NCBI GenBank assembly: GCA_023079485.1
Contig: CM041092.1
Span: forward strand, 416,127-480,126
From: Archilochus colubris
Taxonomy: Eukaryota > Chordata > Aves > Apodiformes > Trochilidae
DNA: 64,000 nucleotides
Direction of reading: 5' to 3'
Both the position numbers and the translations under genes were made by a program. Positions 40,701 to 55,700 of this stretch are shown here, piece after piece. The number at the start of each line of letters is the position of its first letter. Position 1 is the first letter of the stretch. The notes below the pieces were generated by a model. That model did not search any database. It was not told the origin of the DNA and saw nothing but the letters and a program-made list of their open reading frames with translations.

Positions 40701-43700
40701 GAATTCCCTGTTAAAGTAAAGTGGCTGCATCAAAAAGAGGAGTGAGACTGATCTTGGGGGTGTTGGATGTGTATTCTGTAGATTTTTCTGTGTGACCTAA
40801 GGAAGGCTTGGGGTCTGAAGGGGTTGGAGATGATGGTACTCTCATTTTATGCATTTCTAAGAGTAAGATTTTTAAGGGAAGAGGCAGGAAGAGGGTGAAG
40901 ATGGAGTAAAGTCTTAAAGTAGTATGGAAGGTCTAAAGAAACCTTTACCCTTCTATAAGAAAATCTCTCCAATGCCAGTGTGGTGTAACACAGCCCCTGG
41001 AGCGGTGCTGCAGAGAACTGGAGCAGTCTAAGAAGGATGGAAATACTCTATATAGTGCTAAAATAATTCTGTGCAGTGTTTCTTGCCTGCAGCAGCTTGT
41101 GCAGACTGGCTGGATTTTCAGGTGGCCAGGGATTGTTTTTTTCCTGGGGTGCAGTGCAGACCTGCAAAGATCCCCAGCTTGTACAGCCCTCCCCAGAACT
41201 GCTCATTTGGCAACTCTGCCCCTAGGAAGTTTACCACAAAATTATTTGAAGCCTTTTGATTTCTTTGCAGTCCTGCTTGTGGGAACCTCTGTGTTTTACA
41301 GCTTTGTACCATGGCTCAATCTGCCTGCACCGAGCTGTGTGGCTGCTGGTGCCTGTGTGGTGGTGTGACAGCAGCCTGGGCTGTTACAGGGGGGATGGCA
41401 GAGCTTCCACACCTTTCTCAGCATTTCCTCCCTACCTGTGACAGGTGAGCTGAGGGTGCCTGGGGACAGTCAGGTACAGACCATCAACAGAGCCTTTGCT
41501 CAGGATCCACGTTCCTGGCAGTTTGTAGAGAGCTGCCTTGTGCTCTGTGGCTTGCACGTGGTGCTGGTGTGAGGTTGTCTGCCTCTGGTCCCAGGGAGCT
41601 GTGGCAGCTGCAGGACTGTAAAGAACACAGACGGCAAGGAGATGTAGATGTACAGTGTAATTGCTGCTTGAGGAGAGCTGGGCACTACTGTGCAGTTGCA
41701 GGTCCAGAAATACATGGCCCTCTAAAACAGCTGCAGGTAAGAAGTCATCCCCATGTTGTTCAGAGGGCTCTTGTTAGCAGTTCTGTTCCTTGCAGCACTG
41801 CTTTCCTGTCTGTGGGTCAGTGTTACTCTGTGCTGGGTCTTCTCCACACCCCAAGTGCTGTGCTGTTAAATCCTCAGTGTCATTGCCAAAGAGCACAGCT
41901 GACTGGCAGCCTGGCTGTGCCCCTCAGAACTTCCAGCCTTCCAGGATAGCTGAAGAAAAGGTGGCCAAAAGGAGACTGCCTGGACTGGAAGGCAGATACC
42001 AAGGTGAAGGATAGGGGGTGTTCCAGAAAATGAACTGAAAAAGGTCACTTTGAAGGACTCTTGAGTAAGTGAAAATGATCATGATGTTAGTAAGGGAACA
42101 GAAAAAGAGGAGAAATCAAGGGGCTTTTCTTTAAATGATTTGTGCCATGTGACTTTTGTAGGTAGCTATATTTCAGTTTAATGAATTGTTGTGAACTAGG
42201 TATTAATAAAATGCTGCATGGCTCTTCTAATTCAGGACAGAGAAGGTGTTTTTTGATTGTATAAATGGCTCTTCACAAAAACCAAACCTGAACAATGAAG
42301 GAGTTCATGCTTTTGTGGTTGGCTGGCTAGTTAGTTTCAAGCTCTACTAGCCTCAGTCTTGATCATCCTTGCTCTAGGAATCCATGGGGAATATTAGGTG
42401 AGCTTTCCTGAAAGTTGCAAGCAGACAAGAAGGAATTGTCATTGATCAGGCAGTCGTAGGGCAGCTCAAGCCCAAAGCTCTAAAACAGAGGAGTACAGTC
42501 TTACTCATGCCCAGTGAATGTTTCACAAAGATTTGCAGAAGGAAAATCACTTTTGCACATATCAGTAGGGATGACTTGTTTTTACTAGCTCACATTGTCA
42601 AGTTAGTTCATATTATTCAGTCAGTTCTGGGAGTTTTGGAGAGGTTTTAGTAATTTCTGTGTTTATTCAGCCAACTGACATAGAAAAAGAATGTATTGCA
42701 AGCATTGATAAAGAGTCAATTTCTTCAGCTGTAATCTGCATGTTTGTTGGGCAGTGCTTGGCCCTGCCAGGAGTGCCAGGCTGCCTGTGCTATGGGCTGG
42801 AGCCCTGCAGGGCACTGGGAGGTGGCACAGTCCTGCCCTTAGCAGAGCTGGGGGAGTGGGGAAGCTGTGGCACTGTCAGTGCTTCTTAGAAGACTTTGAG
42901 TTAATCCTTCTTTTCAAAAAGGAAATGGCTCATAAGTCAGTAGAAGCCTTGGGAGTAGGTGACAGCTGTGTGCATAGCAAAAATCTGCTGAAACAGGAGT
43001 AATTTCTGCAGTGTTGTGTAGAGGTGTTTTCTTGTATGTACTCAGTAGCAAATTACCATTGGAGCATATGCTGCTGTTCCTTCCCCAAAGATGGCTGGAG
43101 TCCCCATGGGATGTCTGGCAGGAATTCCCATGGGATGTCTGGCTGGAGTCCCCATGGGATGTCTGGCAGGAATTCCCATGGGATGTCTGGCTGGAATTCC
43201 CATGGGATTGTGGGTTGGGATGTCTGGCTGAAGTCCCCATGGGATGTCCTGATGGAATTCCCATGGGATGTCTGGCTGGAGTCCCCATGGTGGTCACTGC
43301 TGTGGGGCTCAGTTGGTGGGGCTGCACCCCGGGGTGGTTGGCAGAAGCACAGTGGGCTCTGCTCAACAGGAGCTATTTTAATTGTTTTCCCCTCTGTGCT
43401 ATGTTAAACTCTGGTGCCAAGGTAGAAACGTGTGACATAGGTTTTGTTTGGTGCTGGAGCCGTGGGCTCTGTTGTGTTTTGGTGATTCAGGTTGTTTGGT
43501 GTGACTGTTGGCTGTCACACCCCTGCATGGGGCTGTACCTCAGCCCAGATTCAGGTTGTCTGGGGGGTCTGTGTGTTACAGAAATGCAGGTTCCTGCACT
43601 GCCTGGCAGTGCTGCCTGGTTGGGAGGCAGGAGGGGAGGCAGAGGAGGGGCGGGTGCTACAGGAACCCCCATCCTGCTGGAGCTGTGTCCCCGAGCTGGT

Positions 43701-46700
43701 GCTGGTGCTGGGCTGGCAGCCGGGTCCTGGTCAGGGCTCCCTGTGCTCCCCCTGTCTGTCTGTCAGGGGGAAGTTCTGTGGTGGTAACTGTGCTTGGGAC
43801 TCGTCAGTGCAGTAGCTGGTTAGAAAATAACCAGTGGTCATGACTTCTGTTAATTAACTACTAAGAATTAAATAAATGTTATTGGGAAAATCTAGTCTGT
43901 GTTTATTTGGCACGGCTTTCCCCAGAAAAGGCTGGTGCTAGTTGGGACATGCTCAATTTCTGGGCATGTCTGCAGCATGGTTTTATATTTTTTTTTCTCT
44001 GTATTGATTTTCATGATTCATTGAACATGATCTAAGCAAAAAGCATACTTAAATGACACTGGAGACAGCTGTCTGTTAAAGTGGGACGTTTATGTATGCT
44101 GAAATGGCGCCAGGATTTTTGTCTATTAGTTTATCAAGTAACACACACCAGTAATATTTCTTTGTTTAATTTCCTTTTCTAGGTCACTGGTATGTCACCT
44201 TTGTGTTGCTTAAAGAGCTACGGTAAATTTTCACTCTTAACATTTGTACCAGTTTTTTTCCTGTTATTTTTTTGATAGTCCTTTGAGGTTATTTTAAAGG
44301 GCCTTTTTTTTCTCTCTCCCTCTAGAGCTGTTTTTGGAAGGTGCATGTGGGAAATTTGGATAAAGACAGAAACATAAGAAGTTCTGGAAGCTGATGTGTA
44401 GCTTTTTCCAGTTTTAATCTGTCTCTCTTCTTTGTATAGTGAGCTGAAGTTCCAGATGTTGTTTTGGCTTAGAGATAGTGAATGGGGGAAAAGTAAGCAT
44501 TCGTAATGTTAGCAGAGTCAGACTGACTGGTTCTGTACCGACAGGAAAATTGAGAGATAAAACCTGCTCTAATGGTGCGTGTGCTGCCTAAGTAGCCAAT
44601 AAAGCAGTGCTGTCTTCACTGGAAATAAGTCCCAGATTGGCAATGATCAGTGCCAACTGCAGGAGGAGACAGCTGCAGAGGCTGAGCAGTACTAATGTAA
44701 AGCTAAACATTAACTTAGTGGGATAGCAGTGGGGGTTGTTTGGGTATGCAAATGCTTCCCTCTCCCCATTTTTTTTCCCCTTTTATCAGTTGGAAGTTAA
44801 TTCTTAGCCCCCTTTCTTAGCTTCCCTGCCAGCTCCCATCTTGGCATCATCCCTGATTCCCTTCAGTGGGGGACTGGGTGTTGGGTGGGGATGCCCAGCT
44901 GGGTGAGGAGCTGTCTGCTCAGGGTCAGATGGCTTTATGGCTCTGCACTACAGCAGAGTGTTTTCTCTTGGAGCACCAGTGTGGTTTTTGAAGCTCAAGC
45001 CCCTGATGAGCTCCGTTTATTGCAGGCTGCAGAGCAGTTCAGGAGTATGTGTGCTGGATTCCTTGTGGAGGGAAGGAAGCTGCAGGCTCTGTGTCTGGTG
45101 TGTACCAAATGTGCTCCATTCTGAAACCTGGGTGTGAAGGTCTCAGCTTCTTCTGGACAGCATTGATCCACATGTGGTGGCAGCAGCTTCAGTAAAAGGA
45201 CCAGGTTAAATCCACTGTGAAGCAGAACTGCTGAAATGCTTATTAGGAGTATGTATGATGACCAGGAATGCAATTTCCTGTACTAGTCTAGTCTATAGGC
45301 TTTATGTATTGCAGTTTATCCATTATCCATGTTACATTAAATATATAACTGTGCTGTGTCCTCTCTCTGTTCCTGACCTGTGCCTCCTGCCATGCTTATT
45401 TCCAAAATGTACATCATCAGATGTACCCTCATAGCTCTGGTGAGAATGTTCAATTCACTTCCCTTGCCTCATACTCTAAAACTGAAAGTTAATAGTGCTG
45501 ACACTGACTCACTAAGGGACAGAGCAGCCAAGCTGTTACAGCTCTTCTGGTATCTGAAGTCTTTTCTGTTTGCTACTTGGAATTTGGATAAACTTGTTAG
45601 TGTCACAATCGGGGTGATTTACTGAAGCAAGGGTTTGGCTTTCTGTTCTGGGTGGGTGGGAGGCAACTGGTCCATGTTGGTGTAACAGGCTGGAGTGAGT
45701 ACAGTGTTACCCAGCTGGACTTGCATGTTAACATAGGCCAGGGCTGTACTGATTTTACCCTTTTTGCCTTCTTTGTGCCCAGAGGTGAGACTGGGTGCCT
45801 GGAGCTGGCTGGCTGACCAGCTGTGCTTGTGTAAGCATTGCCTGATGCCACAGGAACACCATTCTTACAAACCCTACTGGACTGGGCTGTAGGAAAAGCT
45901 TCAGAATAGATGATATGATGCATGTTTGCTGGGTGAAGATTCAGAAATAAAGTCTGGGGTGCAGGAGACTCTGGCTGCCTACCTCTTTGTGCCTCTCTGC
46001 ATTCCTTCACTCTGCTGCCTGGAGGCAGCAGTGGGGTTGTCTTGCTCATGTGGTTCATGATTCAAGCCAAGCCCTGATGTTTTCATGCCTGGTCTGGCCT
46101 ATTTTCTGAGAATAATTTTGGATGCCTCAGTCCATTTTATTGTGGTTTTCTTAGTGTCTAGTCCAGCTGAAGTTAAGATGATTTCTGGTCTAATTCAATG
46201 CTCATGGGCAGACATGGCAGCTCCTGCTTTATCTTGCCAGCCAGGTTTCTGCTAACTTCAGAATACTTAGATCCACTCTGGTGAGAACGTGAGGCTGTTT
46301 TTTGTTGCCATTTTAATTTGAGTGGAAGGTTTTGCAGCATGAAACTCAGAAGGATCTATTTTGTGGCCAGGAGATTGGTGAAAACTCAAAAGATTCCTGT
46401 GGAGATAGTTCTGGCCTTGCTGAGTGATCTGGCTTTCCATTTCCACTGAGCAGTAGTAAGGACATGGAAAGCTTTTCATGTTGGTTGTTGGGCCTTTTTA
46501 TCAGTATTATCACCTGAGATAATGTTGATGTGTGAATGAATCTGTCAAAGGTGATATCAATAACTATCCAGGGTATCCAAGGCTTAGTGCCACGTGCCTT
46601 TGACAGTGCTTTTTGTCCCTTCTGTGGGGACGGTTTCCATATTCTGCTCTTTGTAGGAAGTATATTCACTCATTTAACTTGTGCCTCCTCATCTCTGAGG

Positions 46701-49700
46701 AAAATTATCTTATATGAAATCCTGACAGTGCAGGAAAGAAGTGGTATGGCCACATCTCTGTACCAACAAGTGCTATCTTCTGTTCAGAATGGGCCTTGCT
46801 CCATTGCTTCCCATCAGTGGAAGGGCTGTTGACCCAAAGCATGTTTGGGGGTTGCCTTTTTCAGAAGCAGTTGGTGAAGGTTGCCTTTGACTTGTCTTCA
46901 GTCTGTTATATTAACAGTCCTGGGTGGGTTCCCTCTGTGGAGATGCTGAACATCCGAAATCACCAGTGGACATGTGCCACAAGCTCATTTTAATCAAGAG
47001 AGCATGATTTATTTCTGTGATCAGAGATGAGTTGTCCTTAGGTGGTCCTGTGTTCAGAGACCCAGAGCTAGCCTTGTCTGTAAAGGGAACTGCACCTTGC
47101 ATTTTATTTCACATGTGCTGTTTGCAGGAGTATGTGCAAGGTCAGCTGTGGTAATTTAGCTGTTAAACAGTAATTTGATTGATTGATCTTGGCATCTGTA
47201 AAAGCAATTAAAAGGAAAGTCTGGGTAAATATCTGAAACAGTTTTCTGCAGATACAGCAGTGCAGTCAAGTCTGGCAAAGCCATGTGAGATGTGTGAACT
47301 GGAAAGCTTACAAGTAAATAGGTGGAAAAGGGAGCACTCATAACAGCTGTGGGAGGATGTGTCAGAGTTTATGGATTTGGAGTAAATTTGGTGTAGGGAG
47401 AGGTGAAAAAATGCCTGATTTTTAGACTGCAGGCTGCGTAGTATGTCAGTGATGGAGGTAGGTCAGCTGTGACTGTGAGGGGGTAGTGCCATTACCAGGA
47501 GAGGCACAGATGTTTGCCTGTGGGACCAAGGCAGTCACAGCTCAATCAGCAGCTGAGGAATGGCAGGGCAGAGTAGTTTGGAAAGATCTCAAGCTCTCTT
47601 AGCATACAGGTTAAATGTTTGCTGGGTTAGTGTTTGTGGGTGAGGCTGCCACAGGTAGGAGGTGAGCAGAACCAGAGAGCTGTGGAGGAGGTTGTGAAGC
47701 CTTCTGAAGCCTGAGGTGAGACAGGACAGCGTGCAGGAGCAGAGCAAGGGGGAAGGGGCATGGTGGAGGATGAGTACAGAGGGTAAAGCTGTGGTGTGAG
47801 GTGACCTCTGTGTTGCTGGTGTGGGAGGGACAGAAGTATCACTGGGGAAAAAACCCCAAATGTTCTTGTTAGGTTCTTAAACTCACCTGTGAGTTACCAT
47901 GAGGTCAGTCATCCCTTTAAGATGAATGTGTGTTTCTGGGTTTGAGGTTCTGTGTGCTGCAGTGTCTGATTCACTCAGTGCCAGGGGAAGAGGAAAGCCT
48001 GTGGACCACCATGCCTGTAATATTGCTTGGGTTTCTCTGCACTTTGTATTTAAGAAAAGAATGATGCAGCTCTGGCCTGTCCAAACAGGCAAGACTGAAT
48101 TGTAGAATATTGTTAAACTTCTGTGGTGGTGTAATATAATCTCTGAAGAATTTTATTTTCTGGTGCAGCAGGGTGTTTCCTTCTTCTCTGGGTTACTAAT
48201 TGCATTCAGCTTTTTGGGCTTCACAGAAATAGTTAGTGAAAGAATCTGAGGAGATGAAAGGCTGTTCAGCAACACGTGCCCACCGAGTGTTCGCTGTCTG
48301 TTCTCAGTCTGATTGTTCTAAAAATACGTTGTTAATGTGTCCGGAGCTCCCCTGGTGTCTGCTGGAGGGAGCTTGCAGCGGGGCACCAAAGGAATACCTG
48401 ACTTTTCCAGCCCCCTCTCCTCCCCGGCAGCAGCTCCAAGCCCAGCACAGTCCTTGGGCAGGGAGCTGGGGGTGTGCAGCTCCCTCTGCTCCGAGCCCCT
48501 GCCCACGGAGCGGGGACACGCGTGGGCTGCTGCCCCCCCAGCACTGCTGGGTCTGCCTCTGCCCAGTTTGCTCTCCCACCCTTCTGTTTTTTACAGAATT
48601 AATCTTTTTTACAATAGCGTTACAGAATCGGTAGCTTTGTGAGCGTTTAAAACGTGTGTTTGCTGTGTCATGCTGCAGTTATGTTATTCTGCCGATGCAG
48701 TGAAATGGATGAGATTTTTTTTTCAGCTATTTTGTATTGAAATACCACAAGTTGCATTCTGGTTAGGATGCTTGGACTAAGGGACAGCAGTAGAGTACTG
48801 GTGAGGGAGCAGCCCTGCGAAGAGAACTGTGGTGGTTGAGATTTACCCAGGCTGGCAAAATCCTGCTGGGATTATTGGTGTGCAAATGAGGGTCCTCACT
48901 GGTGGTGATACAGCCACAGAGATAAGGGCTCACCCAGCAGACCTGCCTGTGGCTCCCAGGGATCCAGCCTGATAACAGCAGAGGCTGAAAATATAAAGCA
49001 TTCACACCTCTTGAGGTCCCTGCCTGTGTTAAGACAGAAGTTGACTGTAGAGGGACACTGCTTAATTAATGTATTTATAGGCACTAGACTGCATTTTATC
49101 TTTCATCAGAGATTGCCAGATTGAGAGATGGTCTGCCAGTGCTGTTCACATCATCTAATTAGACCCTAACTTCTCTACAAAAGGAAAACCCAAAAAAACA
49201 AAACTCACATAAACAACTCCAGGTGAAGAAATGAAAATTTCAAGTCTATAAAGAAAAAAGAGGTGGAAAACCAGAAAAAAATAACTTTTTTGGATGTAAA
49301 CTTCTCCTGGTGAGACGGAAGTTCTGTATTTGTTTTCAGCAATGTTTTACATTGGCAGAAGTTTTCTACAAGAAACTTTTAACAGGTAATCTATGTAATA
49401 TTTAAATAGTTATTATAAACCACTTAAAAATCTTGATTTGAGAATACTAGTTGTGTATAATTTGGGGATGTATCAGCAATTTCCCTCATATGGTCTTGAG
49501 AACTGTCAAGGACCAGGCTGCCAGGGGGCTCTTAGCTGGACCAAATCTGGATTGGGAGAGGGAGCTGGCAATGGCTTGATGAAAGGAAAAGGAGTAATAA
49601 AAATAGAAGCTTTGTTTTAGACTAAAACCAAGTGGAGGAATGGTTTGTTGAAAATATTTCTTTACTTGGCAGGTTGTTAGGATTTTGCTGGACACAGTAT

Positions 49701-52700
49701 ATTTTATTTGGAGGGCTGGAGAGGCAATAGATAAGATCCTCCAAGATCCTCCGGTCCCTCTTGCTAATTCTCTTGCAGGGACTGAAGGTGTGTTTTCACT
49801 TTGATTTGTTCATTTATGGTGTTTTGTTTCATTTTTCAATCAACCTAAGGCTTTGGTGCCCCGGCAGGGCTGCCCTCTGGGATCAGCAGTGTTCCCATCA
49901 CTGCTGGCACTGGCACTGCAGGGCTCAGCCTCACACGTGTGGTGCACTGGAGACTTACCCAGTGCATGGTCTGGTTGATCAGAGGTCTGATCACCCCATG
50001 GCCTCGCTGTCACCACAGCCAAGAAAAGGTTGGACATCCTACTGAGAGCCACAGCAGTGAGCTGAGGAGGGGCTTGGACACCCAGTTTCAGCTGTATCTT
50101 AGATTGGCCCAAACTGGTTACAAAACCCTATCCTAATAAAACCTGGCTCTGATCCTGTGTCAAACTCCGCGGCCCTCCTGTGCAGGCAGGAGTTGAGCTC
50201 AGTGTTCCTGCCCATGCATCTTGTTTCCATCCCCTGTCAGGACTGCTGTGCCCAGCTGTGATACCAGCAGTGTGCTGTGAAGTGTGTTCCTCCCCGAGCT
50301 CCTTCGTCACGTTCTGCACAGATAGAATCTCTAGTAAATAAAGTATTGCTAGCTGGGTGAAAGCAGGCCAAGGCTCAAAGAGATGGGCTTTGGGTAAGTT
50401 GAAAGTAAGTAGCTCTCACTGTGTACATTTTGGGTTTGTGTGGTTGTCTGCTTTTTCCTGAAGAAGGCAGAAACAGTTCTGACCAGCAATTCCTGATAAT
50501 TTGTTGTTTGGAAATATTGGGTTCTTATTCACAGCTGCTAGTTAAATCCGAGTTTTCTGTTGGGATTAGCTTGAGTTTGTGTCTTCTTTGAAGTCCTTTG
50601 GTGGGATCTGGCAGGAGATGCTGGCTGCTGAGAGGGAACATTCTGGGGATAACGTGCTGTGTCTTTGCAACAGAATCTGAAAGGGCGTTTTGCTTGCCTC
50701 TTGTGCTTGAGGTCCCAGTGCAAATTAAGTCACCAGATGCTGGCAGAAATTGTCTCCACTCTCTGCAGGCACTTGGGATGGTCACGGAGTGAGTGGTTGT
50801 GTCAGCTCTGAGTTGTTTGGAGTAGCGAAGAAGTCCAAGAGACTTTGTGGCAGCAGGGCAATGGAGATTTTTTTCAGGGCAGTTACAGAATGCTGTGTTC
50901 CCCCCTGATAGGAACAGTCTCTGTGCCATTTAGTAACACCTGTGTAGCAATGAAATGTATCTAGTATAATAAAATAATACCCTTGTCTATGTGTGAAATA
51001 TGTTAGAAGCCACAATAAATTCATGTGTATCTACAGTGTCTTGAACTGATGCCTCCTGGATGCCTGAGGCGTGTGTGTTGTGAGATGAAGCTGTTGCACA
51101 CTTGACTTGTCTCTGAAGCTGCCTGCAAGCTCCTGTCTGCTACCTTGGCCCTGAGAACAGACCCCTGCCTGCTGCACACCTGATTGCCACAGCAGTGACA
51201 GCAGCCCAGTGAATGAGCATTCCCAAGGGAGGTTGCTGTGTCCAGGTCCTGCAGAGGAGAGCTGTGCCAGGGTGCAGTGTTAATCCTTGACAGCTGCCTT
51301 CTGAATTCACCCTGCAAGGCAGTAAATGAAACGGAAAGCTGTGTGTGTGGCTTCAGAGGCACCAGGGAGTTGCAATATATGTTGGGGTTTCCAGATCAAT
51401 TAAAAAGTGTCTGTGCTTACTTCATCATTTAAGTAAGGTCTCCACTGTGGGGTTGCCTAAGACACTGATATTGATGCAATGCCTCACACAAGCCCAGCTT
51501 TGACACTTGAGCTTTCTAATGAGAAGCCCCTTCTGCCTCCTTCAGCCCCACACCAGTTCTGCTGCCCACATACAAGGTCACGAGTCCACCTGCTCACCAG
51601 CTGACCTGCATGGGCAACTTAGCATTATTTTTGGTCTGTGTCCCTTGTACATCCTGGACCTGTCAGCTGCTCTGCTTGTTCTCCAGGGATTATCCCTGTT
51701 CTGGGCACAGGAGAGCTCTGCCTTTTCCTCCATGAGTGGAGAGGTTGTGTGTGTCTGTGCCTCCAGGAGGGGCTGCTGCTTCTTCTGGCTCACTTCTTTG
51801 CCTAGGTAAGGTGTTTTTTCTCTCTTGGCTAAGTGGCAGTGTTGTCCCTCCATGTTGTCATGTCTGTCCCCCCATCCTGAGGCAGTGTTACTGATGTGCT
51901 GTCCCACGCTGGGCCATTGCTGCAGCTGGTGTGTCAGCATGGGCAGTACATGGATTGTCACTTTCCTGTCCAGGAGGGAGAACAAGCAGGGTTTAGTTCC
52001 GTAAGTGACATTCATGCTTTGGTACCTCTTCCTTTCCTTTTAAGAACCTAGGGAGCAGCTCCTCATGAGCATATCCAGAGCTATTAACCTCAGAAGGAGT
52101 AACTGTTGTGGTGTTTCACATTGTATGGGTTGTTTTCCTCCGGGTGGTTTTACTCTTATTCAGCAGTTTTGTGATTTTGCCTTGTACATGAGGAGTACAG
52201 GAGGACCAGTATCTTGCACACTTCACTCCATCTGCTTTTGTGTCTCTGAATCTGAGACATTCAGCCTTTCAAGGTGACAATCTTCTGCAGATTTACTCGA
52301 GCTGAAGTGTATTGATGTGTGTTTGGAGCACTTGACAGTGGATGCCAAAGGGGAGTTGTGGCTGACTTCCATCTTGCTGAATTCTGGCAACAAAGTTAGA
52401 CTTGGAGAAAGCAGTCCCCAAGGCTGCCATTCTCTGACACGAGGAATGCCTTTGTGTGCACTGTTCTGAGGCTGGTTGGTAGTTTGTGTGAGTTTCAATT
52501 AAAAAAAAAGAAAAAAAAAGGAAGAAAGAGAAAAAGCTGTGAATTGCTGCTTTTAAATGCACATCTTTCCTTCTAAAGACACAGCTGTTGATGAATTTAG
52601 CTTGTGTGTGGCTATTGTGGATGGTAGAATTACAATCCAGTATTATGGATGTTTTCTTTTGATACAAATCTGGTGAGGTACATGCAAAATATGTACAGCC

Positions 52701-55700
52701 CTTGGGCTCTTGGCAGGCGGCCAGCAGGACTGTCAGCGATAGCGTGGGTGCTTCTGATCTCATCAGAAAAGTCTGAACTCCTCTAATGGTTCGTGTTCCC
52801 ATGTCTGTGTCATAGGGAGATGAAATGTAATCTGAAATTTCTTCACTAATTGGACTTGCTCTTTTGTCTGGCACGGTCTTTGCTCTGTATCAGGGTGGTG
52901 GCATTAGAGACCAAATGCAGTTTCCCAACAGGCTGTGCTGGTGTCTGTGTGGCATCTCCTGTCACCCTGACTCCTGGTTCTTGCTGCAGCAGACATTCTG
53001 ACAGTCCCAGCTCTGGATCTGAGGTCTCCTCACCCCCACGCTGCTGTCAGGACATAAAGGAATGGTTTAGCAGGAGATAAACAGCTTTTTCAGGAAGAAA
53101 AGAGAAAGCAACTGCTCTTTCCTGTGAAAGTGGTAAATGGGTTTTCAGGGTAGAGTCTTCAGAGTGTTGGGTCTTGATGGATACAAGCTGTAAGAATTCT
53201 ATCTGAGCAATTGTGATCTGTGTTACACTGCGTGTCCTGACCAAGTATTCTATCTGCCATGTGATATGCTATTGTTATTTACCTGGGCTTAAGGAAGCAG
53301 TTTGTGTGATTCCAGAGCTGGCTTCTGAGCAGCCCCCAGCCTGCCCTGGAGCTGGGTCACCTCTCAGCTGCCCTGCACACAGATTTTGTGTGGAGATCTG
53401 GTGGCTGCCATCCTCACCTCTAGCGAGCTTCAGGTTTTGTAGTTCTGTGCTTTTGTAGGAAAAAGTTAGAACCAAACGATCTTCGTACGTGGACGAAACT
53501 GTCTGCAGATGCTGTATCAGCAATTCTGGCTGCGCTGCACAGCGCCCGGCGTGGCTGTGGTGAGGTATGGTATGGAATCCATACATCCCGGCCCTCCTGC
53601 TCCCACTGCCCTCTCGTGGCACCGGACACCCTGCGCCTAATGGAGAGCTGTGAAGGGATGTGTCAGTGTCTGTGTCTGTGTCTGTGCTGGGACATACCCT
53701 GTGTGTTGTGTGTGTGCTGCGTGCTTTCTGGTTCCTGTTTCTTTATCTGGATCCCATCCTGCCCTTTGGAAGCAGTGCTTGTGAATTCAGACTGGATATC
53801 AGATGGATTGCTGTGTTCCTAGCAACTTGCTATGGAGTTTTGTTAAAGAATGTTTTGTGCTTTATGTTAAAACTGGTATTTTCCTTCTCTCTAAATAAGT
53901 GGTAGGTCATTTTTAAATTTTTAGAGTGTGTGTGCTGGCTCTCACATTTTGAAGGAAAAAAATCAGTATTCTGCAAAGGTCAGCGGCTCCCTCCCCTCTC
54001 CTCCCCTCCAGTCTGCCCGGGCCCAGCAGACCCAGTTGAGGTGGTGTGACTGGGCTGTGTGGGCAGCTTGCCAGCCTGCACAGACAGGAGTACAGGCACA
54101 GGAGTTTAATTGGTGATAAGTACACACGGGGTGCTTTTTGTCTTTTTTTATAGGCAGTTGTAAGTATGCACAGCACTTCCCAGTGTAAGCAGACAAAATA
54201 TTCTTTGAGGCTTTGGGGAAAATGAATGTCTACAGGAGTGAAGTTTCATAGAAGCAGGGCTTAAATTCCTTAGGGTTTGGCTCTTTTCTTTGAGAGGGCC
54301 ATATGTGTGCTGTGAGAAGTGTGAAGTCTGTTAATAGTCTGGTTTTGTTGTTGTTTGCATATACATAGGAAAAATCTATTTATAAATGTAACCCTACCAA
54401 AGAGGCTTGCACAAATAGTTGCACTAAGGCAGGGCTTGATGCAGGTTATTGATGGAGTACTCTACTTGTTGAATACGTGCTGTCTGTCCCAACCTGTGCT
54501 GGCTTTCACCTGAAGCACAGGTTGGGGACACTGGGCATGCGGAACTGGAGGATGGGGAGCTGGTTTTATCACCCCATGTCAGTGTGTTACAACTCCTCTT
54601 GATGTGGGAGGTGTAGTCACTGTGGGGCAGCTGCTGCGGGAGGTTGTTTGCCTCTTCAGGAGGTGCAGTTTGGATTTCCTTTCTCTTATTCCCTCTGAGA
54701 AATACAGGGGCTTATGTCAGTATGTATAAATATATTTATTTATTTTAGGGAATGGAAATAAACTTTCTGAAAAGTAAACGTGTACATGCAGCTTGCAGAG
54801 TTTTCCTGGTTTCCATGCTCTTGTCTGCTTCCTGTGCCTGAGGTTCCCCTGCTGTAGCTGTGGCCAGCTCAGGTTCCTGAGCTCAGCCTCCTCTCCTGAC
54901 ACAGCTCACGGCAGGTTCCTCCTGCTCTGCCTGCCCCAGCCCGGGGTGTCAGGAGGAAGGGGGTCTGCAAACCTACCTGTGGTGTGGGAGGGGGTGTGAT
55001 GGTTCCCAAACAACAACCACTGCAAGTTTTTAGTCGTGTGTGGAGGCAGCAGCTCAGGGCCAAGGTCTGCTGCAGACCCTGCAACTGCTCTGCAGCATCC
55101 TGCTGCCTCATGTCTGCACCCTCTCTCTGCTGTCCAGGGCACTTCTTGTTGTTTGTAAAGCCCTTTTCCCTGTGCCTGGTGTCCCCGCTGTCGAGCCAGG
55201 CTCACCCCAGCTCTGCTGCAGCCTTAAAATCAAAGTTTTCTGCTCTTTGAACCACTGATGTGTTGAAAGAAAGAGGGCAGGTCTCAGGAGCCACCTTTGT
55301 CTGGACTTGCAGAGAGTTACCTGGGTGTGATGCTGAGGAAAACGCTGGTGTAAGCTGCTGAGGTGGAGTGGTGGCTGCAGGTGACAGAATTGCCCTGAGT
55401 CCCCTCCTGGGAGCTGTGAACCTCCTGGGGCTGATGGACAGCACGAAGCAGCTCCGTGTGTTCCTGGGGAGAGCTTTCTTTTGCTTCAAACTCCCAGTGT
55501 CAGCTTGCTGAGTGCTGGTGCTGTCTGTAACTCAGGGTGAGGGTTAAATATTGGCATGTATTAAGAGCACCTCGATGCCTAACAGCAACAAAGGGATTTG
55601 GTGAATGGATGTTTGAAAGTGAGAGTTTCACTCTCAGAGTTTAAGTGGTGAGCACTGCCCGTTTTTTTTCTCTAAGGGCAAAAACTCTGAATCCTTGAGT

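Noticed and set aside
43011..43787. A 258-residue plus-strand open frame with repeated octapeptides
   Set aside because: It is produced by the 24 bp minisatellite inside the ACVR1 intron; flanking sequence has no coding character.
49740..50160. Stretch resembling a dispersed repeat ending near two AATAAA-like motifs
   Set aside because: I could not match it to a repeat family or a gene with confidence; left as intronic sequence.
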